Assembly (NCBI GenBank): GCA_009784685.1
Contig: WRBF01000010.1
Location: forward strand, 1 to 45,982
Direction of reading: 5' to 3'
Length of the DNA stretch: 45,982 nucleotides
Source: Defluviitaleaceae bacterium
Lineage (GTDB): Bacteria; Bacillota; Clostridia; Lachnospirales; WRBF01
Shown here: in pieces, positions 34,224 to 42,926 of the stretch
How positions within the stretch are numbered: position 1 is the first letter of the stretch
Layout of the letters: each line of letters opens with the position of its first letter
Notes under the pieces: generated by a model
Databases searched by the model: none
Seen by the model: the letters and a program-made list of their open reading frames with translations, nothing else
What the model was told of the DNA's origin: nothing
Translations under genes and position numbers: made by a program

Positions 34224-35429
34224 TTAATGAAGTATCCTGCTTCCGCCAACAAATGTTCGAACATAGTAAGGTTCGTATAAACTGCTGATAATTACTCTAT
34301 TTTGTGACCCGGTAGCTGAATGTATAAACCTACCGCCGCCTGTATAAAGCCCAACATGCGAGATAGGGGTGCTTCCTCCAACATTAAAGAATACCAAATC
34401 GCCTATTTTTAATTCGTTTCTCCCAACTCTTGTTCCGTTGTTAATTTGATCACGAGAAACTCTATGTAGGTTTATGCCAAAGTGTCTGAAAACCGAGAAA
34501 GTAAATCCTGAGCAGTCAACGCCATTGCGCAAATCCGTTCCGCCAAAACGGTAAGGCGTTCCAAGGAATTGTTTTGCAAAGTCAACAATCTCCTGTGCCT
34601 TTCGTGATGGAGCTTCAACTGTTACTCGTGTTACAGGAGCTGAGGAAGTTATTGATGTCTCAGGAATTGCACCTGATCTTCTTTGGGCGAATTCTGAGTA
34701 TACAAAGCCTTCTCTTCCGTTATAGATAATATTATACCATCCGTCTTGTTCTCTCAGAAATTGAGCTGGTCTTCCGCTAGCTATTGCTAAAATAATATCA
34801 CTTTCAACAGAAGAATTCGTTCTGAAATTAACACCGATTTCAGATATAATAATGACATGTTCATTTTGTGTGCCGGGTGTTGATGCCGGAGATTGAGGAG
34901 CAGGAGATGCTTGAGCCGCCTGCGCAGGTTGGCTTGTTTGCGGTCTAGCTTCAGAAAGATGACCCAAAAAAGTACCTGATAAGAAATCACTGTGGACATA
35001 TGCTCTTTCTGAATTATGTTCAACTGCAAACCATTCGCCGGATGTTCCGGTAACTGTAAATTCATTGCCATAAGCTGCCCTGTCAAGGATTTGCCCGGTA
35101 GTGGAAGGGTTTCTTCTAATATTAACCGACTGGCTGTTAATTCTTCCCCCTGCCGTTTGAATCGCTATAAAGTCAGAGTGGATAAATGCGCCTGTAGTTC
35201 CGTTTACATTAACCCGATAAAACCCGTCTGCCGCAACAGCTGTAACTTCAATCTGTGTTCCCGGCGGAGCTGTTTTTAGAATTCTAGCAGTTATAGAGCC
35301 TTCTTGCCTTACATTAACAGTTGTACCTTCTACAACCCCTGTTGTTCTAGCAAAAATTGTTTGAACTCCAAATAATAAAATTGTAATACTCATGATGCTT
35401 ATGAAGCTGAGTATTTTATGTCTTTTCAC
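34224..35429 (-). CDS. Secreted SH3b-NlpC/P60 cell-wall endopeptidase
   Basis: 401 residues. A signal peptide (~1-28) is followed by three bacterial SH3 domains (~30-90, ~92-150 and ~190-255, with VNVRQEG, VNIRRNPSTTGQIL and VNFRTNSSVESDIILAI), a Gln/Ala/Pro-rich linker (~155-185) and a C-terminal NlpC/P60 domain (~275-401). Catalytic Cys is in VDCSGF, His in ISHVGLY, with a further polar residue after FIHSAT. It should cleave D-glutamyl-diaminopimelate-type bonds in peptidoglycan, the SH3 domains binding wall. It has its own consensus promoter, which suggests vegetative expression. The gene stops just before the MITE. Confidence 0.92.
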   Translation of the reverse strand: MKRHKILSFISIMSITILLFGVQTIFARTTGVVEGTTVNVRQEGSITARILKTAPPGTQIEVTAVAADGFYRVNVNGTTGAFIHSDFIAIQTAGGRINSQSVNIRRNPSTTGQILDRAAYGNEFTVTGTSGEWFAVEHNSERAYVHSDFLSGTFLGHLSEARPQTSQPAQAAQASPAPQSPASTPGTQNEHVIIISEIGVNFRTNSSVESDIILAIASGRPAQFLREQDGWYNIIYNGREGFVYSEFAQRRSGAIPETSITSSAPVTRVTVEAPSRKAQEIVDFAKQFLGTPYRFGGTDLRNGVDCSGFTFSVFRHFGINLHRVSRDQINNGTRVGRNELKIGDLVFFNVGGSTPISHVGLYTGGGRFIHSATGSQNRVIISSLYEPYYVRTFVGGSRILH

Positions 35430-35486
35430 TGAAAGAGCACCTCCGATATGTTACAAATTTATTACTAAATATTAAGAAGTTTGTCC

Positions 35487-35515
35487 ATTATACGAAAGAT
35501 GTCGCAACTTGTCAA
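35487..35515 (-). promoter_or_regulatory. Consensus sigma-A promoter of the NlpC/P60 gene
   Basis: On the minus strand, -35 TTGACA (35515-35510), 17-nt spacer, -10 TATAAT (35492-35487): a perfect match to consensus. Transcription would start near 35480, ~50 nt before the start codon. Confidence 0.85.
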
Positions 35516-35625
35516 TAGTTGACTTGGAATTTTTGTATCTTTTTGCGGAATTTTCATGAAAATGAAATACCAAGAAAGAATTTGAAGAATGCTAAAGAGC
35601 TTTAAAATCATAATTTTATTTGGGA

Positions 35626-35654
35626 TTTACACAGGCCGAAATTTGGGTTATAAT
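35626..35654 (+). promoter_or_regulatory. Sigma-A type promoter of the hdr-flx-frd operon
   Basis: -35 TTTACA (35626-35631), 17-nt spacer, -10 TATAAT (35649-35654). Start near 35661, ~67 nt before hdrB. No other clear promoter occurs before the transporter gene, so the nine tightly packed genes of the catabolic block and the transporter are probably one transcript. Confidence 0.8.
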
Positions 35655-35687
35655 TGCTATTGTTTAGAAGTTATGATAAGGAGGCAT

Positions 35688-35699
35688 ATGCTCGGTTAA
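35688..35699 (+). promoter_or_regulatory. Three-codon leader ORF with a perfect ribosome site upstream of hdrB
   Basis: AAGGAGG lies 4 nt upstream of ATG CTC GGT TAA. hdrB itself begins 28 nt after this stop, and its own ATG (35728) has no good Shine-Dalgarno; an in-frame TAA at 35722 excludes a longer hdrB. Translation of hdrB may depend on ribosomes reinitiating after the mini-ORF, or the mini-ORF is fortuitous. Confidence 0.4.
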
Positions 35700-35727
35700 A
35701 TATGTTTTTGTTGCCGGGCGTTAAAAT

Positions 35728-36501
35728 ATGGAATATCTATATTATCCCGGTTGTACACTAAAAACAAAGGCAAAAGAGCTTGATGCTTATGCTGTGAAAT
35801 CAATGAAAGCCCTTGGGGTTGACTTTAAAGAATTTGATGATTGGCAATGCTGTGGTGCTGTTTACCCTCAGGCAAAAGATGAAATTGCTGCAAGATTATC
35901 TTCAATTCGTGCCCTTGATGAGGCACGTAAAGAAAAAAGAGACTTGCTTACAATTTGCTCTGCTTGTTTCCATGTTATGAAGAGGGTTAATTTTGATATA
36001 GCTTCCGACATAGATATTAGGACGAAAGCCAATAATTACCTTGAATTGGATATACAATATGCCGGAGAATCCAAGGTTTTTCATTTTCTTGAAATGCTTA
36101 GGGATGATATTGGTTTCGACAAACTTAAAAATCATGTTGTGAATCCACTTACAGGGCGCAAAATAGGTGCTTATTATGGTTGTCTGCTTCTTCGCCCTAG
36201 TGATGTAATGCAGTTTGATGACACGGAAAACCCTACAATCATTGAAGACTTTATCCGTGCTATAGGCGCAGAACCGATTGTTTATTCTTATCGTAACGAA
36301 TGCTGTGGGTCATATTCAGCGCTTAAAAACAAAGACCTTGTGCAAAACCTTTCCCGAAATATAATAAATTCTGCTATTCAAAAAGGAGCAGAATCTCTGA
36401 TTACTGCATGTCCATTGTGTAGATATGGTTTGATGCAAAATGACGATTTGCCTGTGTATTATTTTACAGAACTTCTTGCCGAAGCCCTTGGCGTGAAGTA
36501 A
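35728..36501 (+). CDS. hdrB: Heterodisulfide-reductase-type subunit HdrB
   Basis: 257 residues with two complete CCG cysteine motifs: Cys9 ... QCCGAVYP ... CSACF, and YYGC ... ECCGSYSAL ... CPLC. In methanogen HdrB these bind the two non-cubane [4Fe-4S] clusters that reduce the CoM-S-S-CoB disulfide. Bacteria lack those coenzymes, so the disulfide or other acceptor is unknown; in sulfate reducers DsrC is used, but no dsrC is present here. Cytoplasmic, first gene of the operon. Its ATG lacks a good Shine-Dalgarno. Confidence 0.93.
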   Translation: MEYLYYPGCTLKTKAKELDAYAVKSMKALGVDFKEFDDWQCCGAVYPQAKDEIAARLSSIRALDEARKEKRDLLTICSACFHVMKRVNFDIASDIDIRTKANNYLELDIQYAGESKVFHFLEMLRDDIGFDKLKNHVVNPLTGRKIGAYYGCLLLRPSDVMQFDDTENPTIIEDFIRAIGAEPIVYSYRNECCGSYSALKNKDLVQNLSRNIINSAIQKGAESLITACPLCRYGLMQNDDLPVYYFTELLAEALGVK

Positions 36502-36535
36502 CGCTAACTAACTACGCATACTTGGAGGTTTATGA

Positions 36536-36937
36536 ATGAGTGCAAGTGCCTTAAACGACATAAGAGAAGAAGTTTTAAGAATAAGCGGTGCGAACCCTAA
36601 AAAATGCATGAGCTGTGGTAAATGCTCAGCTTCTTGCCCGGCTTCGTTTGAAATGGATATTTTGCCTCATCATTTTGTTAAAAATATTAGGGATGGAAAT
36701 ATCGAAAATCTGTTGAAGTCAAAGACGCTGTGGAAATGCCTTTCATGCTTTGCTTGTGTTGAACGCTGTCCTCGTGCAGTTGAGCCGGCTAACTTGGTTG
36801 AGGCGGTAAGGCTTGCAGTTATTCGCAAGAAGGGCGAAAATTACTTAAAAGTGGATGATATCCCTGAATTTATTGAGCTTGATAATGAAATTCCTCAGCA
36901 GCTAATTGTTAGTGCTTTTAGAAAATATAGCAAGTAG
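36536..36937 (+). CDS. hdrC: Heterodisulfide-reductase-type subunit HdrC
   Basis: 133 residues, the usual HdrC size. Two [4Fe-4S] motifs: CMSCGKCSASCP and CLSCFACVERCP. It relays electrons between HdrA and HdrB in the soluble complex. ATG 36536 has GGAGG 7 nt upstream. It is located between hdrB and hdrA in the same transcript. Confidence 0.93.
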   Translation: MSASALNDIREEVLRISGANPKKCMSCGKCSASCPASFEMDILPHHFVKNIRDGNIENLLKSKTLWKCLSCFACVERCPRAVEPANLVEAVRLAVIRKKGENYLKVDDIPEFIELDNEIPQQLIVSAFRKYSK

Positions 36938-36959
36938 TATATTAACAGGAGTGAACACA

Positions 36960-38948
36960 TTGCAGAGAATCGGCGCATTTGTTTGTTGGTGTGGAAGTAA
37001 TATTGCGGGGACGGTTGATATAGATGCTGTAACTAAATCAGCAGCTGATGAGCCTGGTGTTGTTTATTCAGCGGAATATCAATATATGTGTTCCGAAGGT
37101 GGACAATTAGCCATTCGGCGGGCGGTTGAAGAGCATGGATTAACAGGTATAGCTGTTTGTGCTTGTTCTCCGAGAATGCATGAGACGACATTTCGCAAAA
37201 CTGCGGCGGCGGCAGGGTTAAACCCATACATGGTTGAGATAGCTAACATTCGAGAGCATTGTTCTTGGATACATAAAAATAGGGAATCAGCGACGGAAAA
37301 AGCAACTATTCTTATGCGTGCGGCAATTGCTAAACTAAATTTGAATAAACCTCTTTTCCCAGGGGAAAGCGGCGTTGTTAAGCGTGCGTTGGTTATTGGC
37401 GGCGGAATAGCGGGGATTCAAACTGCGCTTGATATCGCTGATGCCGGATATGAAGTTGATATAGTCGAAAAGTCGCCAACCATCGGCGGTAGAATGGCAC
37501 AACTTGATAAAACATTTCCAACGCTTGACTGCTCTGCCTGTATATTAACACCAAAGATGGTTGATGCGGCGCAGCATGATAACATTTCGCTTTACACGTA
37601 TAGTGAAGTTGATGAAGTTTCTGGATATGTGGGAAGCTTTTCAGTGAAAATACGTCAAAAAGCCCGCTCTGTTAATCGAGAGTTGTGTAACGGCTGCGGG
37701 GACTGTATTACAAAATGTCCCGTTAAAAAAGCCAATAGTGAATTTGATGAAGGTCTTTCTAAAAGAAGTGCGATATATGTACCGTTTGCACAGGCAGTTC
37801 CAAATATTCCTGTTGTTGACAGGGAAAATTGTACACGCTTCAAAACAGGCAAATGCGGACTTTGTGAAAAAATCTGTGGAACAAAAGCTATTGACTTCGA
37901 GCAGCAGGATGAAATAATTGAAAGAGAATACGGAGTAATAATTGTTGCTACAGGGTTTAAGCCGCTTTCACCGGAGCGATATGGTGAATATTTATATGGA
38001 CAGTCCCCGGATGTTTTAACCTCATTGGAATTTGAGAGGATGATGAATGCGGCAGGACCTACAGGCGGTGTTCTTAAACGTCTTTCGAACAATGAAAAGC
38101 CTAAGTCAATTGTATTTATTCAGTGCGTAGGCTCAAGAGCCGATGCTAAAAAAGGCAAGACGTACTGCTCAAAAATATGCTGTATGTATACAGCAAAGCA
38201 CGCAATGCTTGTGAAGGAAAAATATCCGGATATTGACGTGCATGTCTTCTATATAGATGTAAGAACCCCCGGCAAAAATTTTGATGAATTTTACCGTCGT
38301 GCCGCTGAACAATATGATGTCAACTACATAAAGGGAATGGTTGGGAAATTAGCGGATGAAGATGGCCGCTTACGTGTCATAGCTTCAGATTTGCTTGATG
38401 GTAAGCAGATTACCATTGATGCGGATTTAGTAGTTCTTGCGACTGCGGTTGAAGCAAGCCCGGATGTTCGAGCACTTGGCACTATGCTGACTGCGAGTAT
38501 GGATCAAAATAACTTTTTCACAGAGGCGCATCCTAAACTTCGTCCGGTTGAAAGTCCGACGGCAGGTATATTCCTATCAGGTGTTTGCCAAGGTCCTAAA
38601 GATATCCCTGAAACAGTTGCACAGGCAGGAGCGGCGGCTGTTAAGGCACTTGGAATACTATCAAAAAATAAGTTAATCGGAAATCCGTGCATTGCAGAAT
38701 CTAATGAATTGCTTTGCAACGGATGTTCATGCTGTGAAAATGTTTGCCCATATGGTGCTATTGAATATACCGAAAAAGAAATAAATGATCACGGTAACCG
38801 AAATAATCGCAGAGTTGCTCAAGTTAATGAAGCAATCTGTCAAGGATGCGGGGCATGTACAGTTGCTTGCCCGTCCGGTTCTATGGATTTAAAAGGCTTT
38901 ACAAATAGGCAAATTATGGCGGAGGTTGATGCTATATGCAGGACTTAG
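36960..38948 (+). CDS. hdrA: Heterodisulfide-reductase-type flavoprotein HdrA
   Basis: 662 residues from TTG 36960, which has AGGAG 8 nt upstream; the longer frame has no ribosome site. The N-terminal domain RIGAFVCWCGSNIAG ends with CACSPRMHE; then comes the FAD-binding fold VIGGGIAGIQTALDIA with the HdrA cluster motif LDCSACILTPKM; an inserted ferredoxin CNGCGDCITKCP and CGLCEKIC; and a C-terminal ferredoxin pair CNGCSCCENVCP and CQGCGACTVACP. HdrA is the bifurcating flavin subunit in methanogens: electrons from a mid-potential donor are split to ferredoxin and to HdrB. The 3' end overlaps the next gene by 13 nt. Confidence 0.95.
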   Translation: MQRIGAFVCWCGSNIAGTVDIDAVTKSAADEPGVVYSAEYQYMCSEGGQLAIRRAVEEHGLTGIAVCACSPRMHETTFRKTAAAAGLNPYMVEIANIREHCSWIHKNRESATEKATILMRAAIAKLNLNKPLFPGESGVVKRALVIGGGIAGIQTALDIADAGYEVDIVEKSPTIGGRMAQLDKTFPTLDCSACILTPKMVDAAQHDNISLYTYSEVDEVSGYVGSFSVKIRQKARSVNRELCNGCGDCITKCPVKKANSEFDEGLSKRSAIYVPFAQAVPNIPVVDRENCTRFKTGKCGLCEKICGTKAIDFEQQDEIIEREYGVIIVATGFKPLSPERYGEYLYGQSPDVLTSLEFERMMNAAGPTGGVLKRLSNNEKPKSIVFIQCVGSRADAKKGKTYCSKICCMYTAKHAMLVKEKYPDIDVHVFYIDVRTPGKNFDEFYRRAAEQYDVNYIKGMVGKLADEDGRLRVIASDLLDGKQITIDADLVVLATAVEASPDVRALGTMLTASMDQNNFFTEAHPKLRPVESPTAGIFLSGVCQGPKDIPETVAQAGAAAVKALGILSKNKLIGNPCIAESNELLCNGCSCCENVCPYGAIEYTEKEINDHGNRNNRRVAQVNEAICQGCGACTVACPSGSMDLKGFTNRQIMAEVDAICRT

Positions 38949-39382
38949 TTAAGGAAAAACCCTTTAAGCCGCTTGTTGTTTCATTTTGTTGCAATTGGTG
39001 CAGCTACGCAGGCGCTGATTTAGCAGGTTCAAGCCGGCTTGAATATCCTGCTGAGGTTAAGATTATAAGAATTCCTTGCTCATGCCGTGTAGATCCTCTT
39101 TTCGTACTGCGGGCATTTCAAAGAGGTGCTGACGGCGTAATCATTAACGGATGCCACCCCGGGGATTGTCACTATTCAACCGGAAATTATTACACTCGTC
39201 GAAGGATGGCAATGCTTTTTAGTATGCTTGATTTTATCGGTATTGAGAAAGAGCGAACCCGCCTTGAATGGGTTTCAGCCGCCGAAGGCGCAAGATTTGC
39301 TTCGGTTATGAATGAATTTGTTGGTGAGCTGCGTGAAATGGGTGAAAACAAAAGGTTAGGTGATATTCGATGCAAAGAGTAG
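38936..39382 (+). CDS. flxD: MvhD-type iron-sulfur subunit (FlxD)
   Basis: 148 residues homologous to the delta subunit of F420-non-reducing hydrogenase (MvhD). The cysteine pattern FCCNWCSYAGAD, IPCSCR and GCHPGDCHY is the family's [2Fe-2S] binding set. MvhD/FlxD is the adaptor between the electron-input module and HdrA. Translation overlaps hdrA at the 5' end and flxC at the 3' end (13 nt each), suggesting coupled synthesis. Confidence 0.92.
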   Translation: MQDLVKEKPFKPLVVSFCCNWCSYAGADLAGSSRLEYPAEVKIIRIPCSCRVDPLFVLRAFQRGADGVIINGCHPGDCHYSTGNYYTRRRMAMLFSMLDFIGIEKERTRLEWVSAAEGARFASVMNEFVGELREMGENKRLGDIRCKE

Positions 39383-40356
39383 AAGGCGAAATCAAGCAAA
39401 AAGCCCATGAACTGCTTAAATCCGGAGTCGTTAGTTCTGTTTTAGCTTGGAAAAAAGGCGACTTAGTATATGATGCAGCTCCTGCCTTTTTTAAAAGCCC
39501 AAATGCCCTTGAGGATATGGTCTATAACGGGTTTTGTTGCAGTAATCTTAGCAAATATCTTATCGAAAAAGACAGCGAAAATGAAAAAGTCCTTGTGTTT
39601 TTAAAGCCTTGCGACACATACAGTTTAAATCAGCTTCTAAGTAATCATCGTGTTATAAAGGATAAAATCTATGCGGTAGGCATAGGATGTGATGGCAAAA
39701 TTGATATTGAAAAACTTAGAGCAAAAGGCGTTAAGGGGATTTTAGAAATAGAAGAAGACGGTGAAAGCCTTAAAATACAAACATTGTACGGGGATGAAAC
39801 TTGTGTTAGGCGAGATATTTTGCTTGAAAAATGCTTGAACTGCAAAGGCAAGGATCATATGGTTTATGATGAACTTATAGGCTCTGAATTGTCTGAAGAA
39901 ACAGCCTTAGGAGATAAATTTTCACAGGTTGATGAGCTCGAAAAAATGTCATCGGATGATCGTTTTGAATTCTGGCGATGCGAGCTTTCAAAATGTATTA
40001 GATGCAATGCATGTCGTAATGTATGCCCATCCTGTACTTGCCGTAAATGTGTTTTCGATAATCCCCATTCGGGCGTTAATGCTAAAGTGAACGTTACTGA
40101 TTTTGAAGAAAATATGTTCCATATTATCCGTGCGTTTCATGTTGCAGGGCGTTGTTCCGATTGCGGGGAATGTACCAGAGTTTGTCCGCAAGGAATTCCT
40201 TTACAGCTGTTAAACCGCAAATTTATCAAAGACATCAATAATTTTTATGGGGATTTTCAAGCGGGAGAAACGGTGGAATCTCGTTCGCCGCTTTTTGACT
40301 ATAATTTTGAAGATATTGAACCAAACGTTATTTCAAAGGGGAGGGGGATCAATTAA
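39370..40356 (+). CDS. flxC: FlxC-like iron-sulfur protein (F420-hydrogenase beta-like)
   Basis: 328 residues. N-terminal region KSGVVSSVLAWKKGD and VFLKPCDTYSLNQLL, typical of coenzyme-F420-hydrogenase/dehydrogenase-beta-related proteins, with a CLNCKGKDH element and a C-terminal ferredoxin-like domain CIRCNACRNVCPSC ... CSDCGECTRVCP. In bacterial flx operons this protein and FlxB relay electrons from FlxA to FlxD. The FlxB/FlxC labels follow gene order and domain content and are less certain than the complex assignment. It ends at the start of the next gene (1-nt overlap). Confidence 0.75.
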   Translation: MQRVEGEIKQKAHELLKSGVVSSVLAWKKGDLVYDAAPAFFKSPNALEDMVYNGFCCSNLSKYLIEKDSENEKVLVFLKPCDTYSLNQLLSNHRVIKDKIYAVGIGCDGKIDIEKLRAKGVKGILEIEEDGESLKIQTLYGDETCVRRDILLEKCLNCKGKDHMVYDELIGSELSEETALGDKFSQVDELEKMSSDDRFEFWRCELSKCIRCNACRNVCPSCTCRKCVFDNPHSGVNAKVNVTDFEENMFHIIRAFHVAGRCSDCGECTRVCPQGIPLQLLNRKFIKDINNFYGDFQAGETVESRSPLFDYNFEDIEPNVISKGRGIN

Positions 40357-41390
40357 TGTTGAAATTACCTGTTTCTAAAATGGATGAACTTTTTTCCTTG
40401 ATTAACAGTGAAAGAACTCTATATATGCCGCTTGAAAAGAACAGCGAAATATGTTTTGATAAATGGTCTTCCGATGCTTCTATACGGCTTGATAAGCTTA
40501 ATACTGTTAAATCCCCGAAGGATTTTTTCTTTCCCGCTTCTGAAAACATTGCCGCTTTTAAAACAAAGGGCAAGGAAATTATAATGGATGACATACGAAG
40601 TGAAATTGAGCCTTTCGCCTTATTTGGCGTGAGAGCATGTGATGCTGAAAGTTTTAACCTGCTTGATCTCATTTTTTTAAATGACAAAGACTTCGTAGAT
40701 ACTTTTTACGAATCAAGAAGGCAAAATGGTATAATTATTACAACTGCCTGTAATGAGCCGGAAGAAACATGTTTCTGTAATGTTTTTAACATTGATGCAG
40801 CTAACCCCGGCGGTGATATTTCAACATGGATTATTGATGACACACTTTACTGGAATAGCCTGACAAAAAAAGGCAGTGGACTAACAGAGAAGATAAAAAA
40901 GATGTTTGAGCAAGCAGATGAATCAGAAATTGCAGATCATCAAGCAAAAATATCAGGCGTAATCAACAAGCTTCCGTTCAAAGATTTAAGCCTAGATGGT
41001 TTTACCGGTGAAGCTTTAATAGAAAAGTTCAGCTCGAATCAATGGGAAGAAATATGTCATACATGTTTAAGCTGCGGCACTTGTACATTTATTTGCCCGA
41101 CTTGTCACTGCTACGATATCCAAGATTTTGATACAGGCAAGGAAATACATCGGATTAAATGTTGGGATTCTTGCATGTATTATGATTTTACGCTGATGGC
41201 GCATGGAAATCCACGTACTAGCCTGCTTGAGCGTTTTCGGCAAAGATACATGCACAAACTTGTTTATTTCCCTGAAAATAATGATGGGGCTTATGCTTGT
41301 GTCGGCTGTGGCAGATGTGTTCAAAAATGCCCGATTTCGATGAATATTGTTAAGGTGGCGAAAGCATTAAAATACGAAGGGATGAAGTAA
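40356..41390 (+). CDS. flxB: FlxB-like (AsrA-type) iron-sulfur protein
   Basis: 344 residues resembling anaerobic sulfite reductase subunit A and related dicluster ferredoxins: an N-terminal domain with LFGVRACDAESFNLLD and CNEPEETCFC, then C-terminal clusters CLSCGTCTFICPTCHCYD and CVGCGRCVQKCP. AsrA homologues pair with AsrB-type flavoproteins, and flxA is the next gene. It accepts electrons from FlxA. The AsrA-type call is solid at domain level; this organism's window has no asrC. Confidence 0.8.
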   Translation: MLKLPVSKMDELFSLINSERTLYMPLEKNSEICFDKWSSDASIRLDKLNTVKSPKDFFFPASENIAAFKTKGKEIIMDDIRSEIEPFALFGVRACDAESFNLLDLIFLNDKDFVDTFYESRRQNGIIITTACNEPEETCFCNVFNIDAANPGGDISTWIIDDTLYWNSLTKKGSGLTEKIKKMFEQADESEIADHQAKISGVINKLPFKDLSLDGFTGEALIEKFSSNQWEEICHTCLSCGTCTFICPTCHCYDIQDFDTGKEIHRIKCWDSCMYYDFTLMAHGNPRTSLLERFRQRYMHKLVYFPENNDGAYACVGCGRCVQKCPISMNIVKVAKALKYEGMK

Positions 41391-41391
41391 A

Positions 41392-42222
41392 TTGAATAAT
41401 AAAGAAGCACTTATCCCAAAACTTGGCATAATAACCGATATCCGTGACGAAACGCCGGATGTTAAGACTTTTAGCGTTACTGCTTTAAATGGCGGGGTTG
41501 TTTTTCCACATATGCCCGGGCAGTGTGCTATGTTGTCAATTCCGGGAGTAGGGGAGGCTATGTTTTCGATATGCTCTTCACCAACTAACAAGGAGTTTAT
41601 GGAATACAGCATTAAAAAAGCGGGAGTTTTAACAGACTGGTTGCATTTGGCAGAGATTGGGCAGCAAATAACCGTACGAGGTCCTTATGGTAATGCTTTT
41701 CCTGTCGAAGATGACTTAAAAGGCAAAGATATTCTATTTATAGCAGGCGGTATAGGGCTTGCGCCTTTACGTTCGGTTATTAACTATGTAAGAGATCATC
41801 GTGAAAATTATGGAGAGGTTGATATCGTATACGGAGCGAGATCTGCCGATGACTTGGTTTTCCGTAAAGAAATCGAAAATGAATGGGATAGTAAAAATGG
41901 AGTTAAAGTACACCTTACCATTGATCGTGAGCAAGAAGGCTGGGATGGTAATGTTGGCTTTGTTCCGGGCTTTGTCAAGTCTCTTAAATTTACGCCTGAT
42001 CGGACAACACTTGTATGCGGTCCGCCTATTATGATAAAGTTCGTGCTTAAAACTTTGGAAGAAATGGGGTTTGATAGTACGAAAATCTATACAACGATGG
42101 AGCTGCGTATGAAATGCGGTATAGGCAAATGCGGCAGATGTAATATCGGCTCTAAATATGTGTGTAAAGATGGTCCTGTCTTTCGTTGTGATGACCTTGC
42201 TAAACTGCCTGATGAATATTAG
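41392..42222 (+). CDS. flxA: FAD/NAD(P)-binding reductase subunit (FlxA, AsrB-like)
   Basis: 276 residues from TTG 41392. Ferredoxin-reductase-type fold: FAD domain with MPGQCAMLSIPG and MFSICSSP, NAD(P) domain with FIAGGIGLAPLRSVI and LVCGPPIMIKF, and a C-terminal [2Fe-2S] motif MKCGIGKCGRCNIG ... YVCKDGP. It is the electron entry point, oxidising NADH or NADPH. Together with flxBCD and hdrABC this matches the HdrABC-FlxABCD complex known from Desulfovibrio and other anaerobes. The NAD versus NADP choice cannot be told from sequence by eye. Confidence 0.88.
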   Translation: MNNKEALIPKLGIITDIRDETPDVKTFSVTALNGGVVFPHMPGQCAMLSIPGVGEAMFSICSSPTNKEFMEYSIKKAGVLTDWLHLAEIGQQITVRGPYGNAFPVEDDLKGKDILFIAGGIGLAPLRSVINYVRDHRENYGEVDIVYGARSADDLVFRKEIENEWDSKNGVKVHLTIDREQEGWDGNVGFVPGFVKSLKFTPDRTTLVCGPPIMIKFVLKTLEEMGFDSTKIYTTMELRMKCGIGKCGRCNIGSKYVCKDGPVFRCDDLAKLPDEY

Positions 42223-42240
42223 AAGAGGGGATGCCAAGTT

Positions 42241-42915
42241 ATGGAAGATAAAATAAATGTCTTTATATTTGGAAAGAAATATGAAGTTCCTGCCGGAGCT
42301 ACGATTATGAGCGCTATGGAATATGCCGGATACAAACTTGTAAGAGGATGCGGCTGTCGATGTGGATTTTGTGGTGCATGTGCGACCATATATCGTGTAA
42401 AAGGCGATAAGGAGCTTAAAACGGCTCTCGCTTGTCAAGAGCAAGCAATGGACAATATGTATATCGCAACGCTTCCGTTTTTCCCACTTGTTAAGCAGCC
42501 TTTTGACATAGAGACGGCTAGACCGGACGAACGTATTATTATGCAGCTTTACCCGGAAGTTTATAGTTGTATAGGCTGTAATGCTTGCACAAAAAGCTGT
42601 GCGCAGGAGCTTAACACTATGCAATATATCGCCTATGCGCAAAGAGGCGAATACGAAAAATGTGCAAAAGAGTCATTTGACTGTGTTATGTGCGGGATTT
42701 GCTCGTCAAGATGCCCGGCGGGGATATCTCATCCGCAAGTAGGTCTTTTAACACGCAGACTTTATGGCAAATATATAGCTTCACCTTCTGAACATGTTGA
42801 AAGGCGTGTAGAAGAAATCGAAAAAGGAAACTTTGAATCTTTAATTGAAGAGCTTATGAACCGCCCAATTGATGAAATTAAAGAATTATATAACAATCGA
42901 GAGATTGAGAAATAG
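42241..42915 (+). CDS. Fumarate-reductase-type iron-sulfur subunit
   Basis: 224 residues. N-terminal plant-type [2Fe-2S] domain with RGCGCRCGFCGAC and a distal ALACQ, then a dicluster ferredoxin domain CIGCNACTKSC and CVMCGICSSRCP. This is the FrdB/SdhB layout, but with two 4Fe motifs of CxxCxxC type and no CCG domain. In methanogen thiol:fumarate reductase TfrB the CCG part is fused to this subunit; here hdrB supplies CCG motifs separately. It relays electrons to the flavoprotein encoded next. Confidence 0.85.
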   Translation: MEDKINVFIFGKKYEVPAGATIMSAMEYAGYKLVRGCGCRCGFCGACATIYRVKGDKELKTALACQEQAMDNMYIATLPFFPLVKQPFDIETARPDERIIMQLYPEVYSCIGCNACTKSCAQELNTMQYIAYAQRGEYEKCAKESFDCVMCGICSSRCPAGISHPQVGLLTRRLYGKYIASPSEHVERRVEEIEKGNFESLIEELMNRPIDEIKELYNNREIEK

Positions 42916-42926
42916 GAGGAGCGAGT

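Noticed and set aside
41767-42642. 291-residue open frame on the minus strand
   Set aside because: It runs antisense across flxA and the fumarate-reductase iron-sulfur gene, whose plus-strand products have complete cofactor motifs. Its own translation has no domain and is rich in Arg/His/Phe, typical of a shadow frame.
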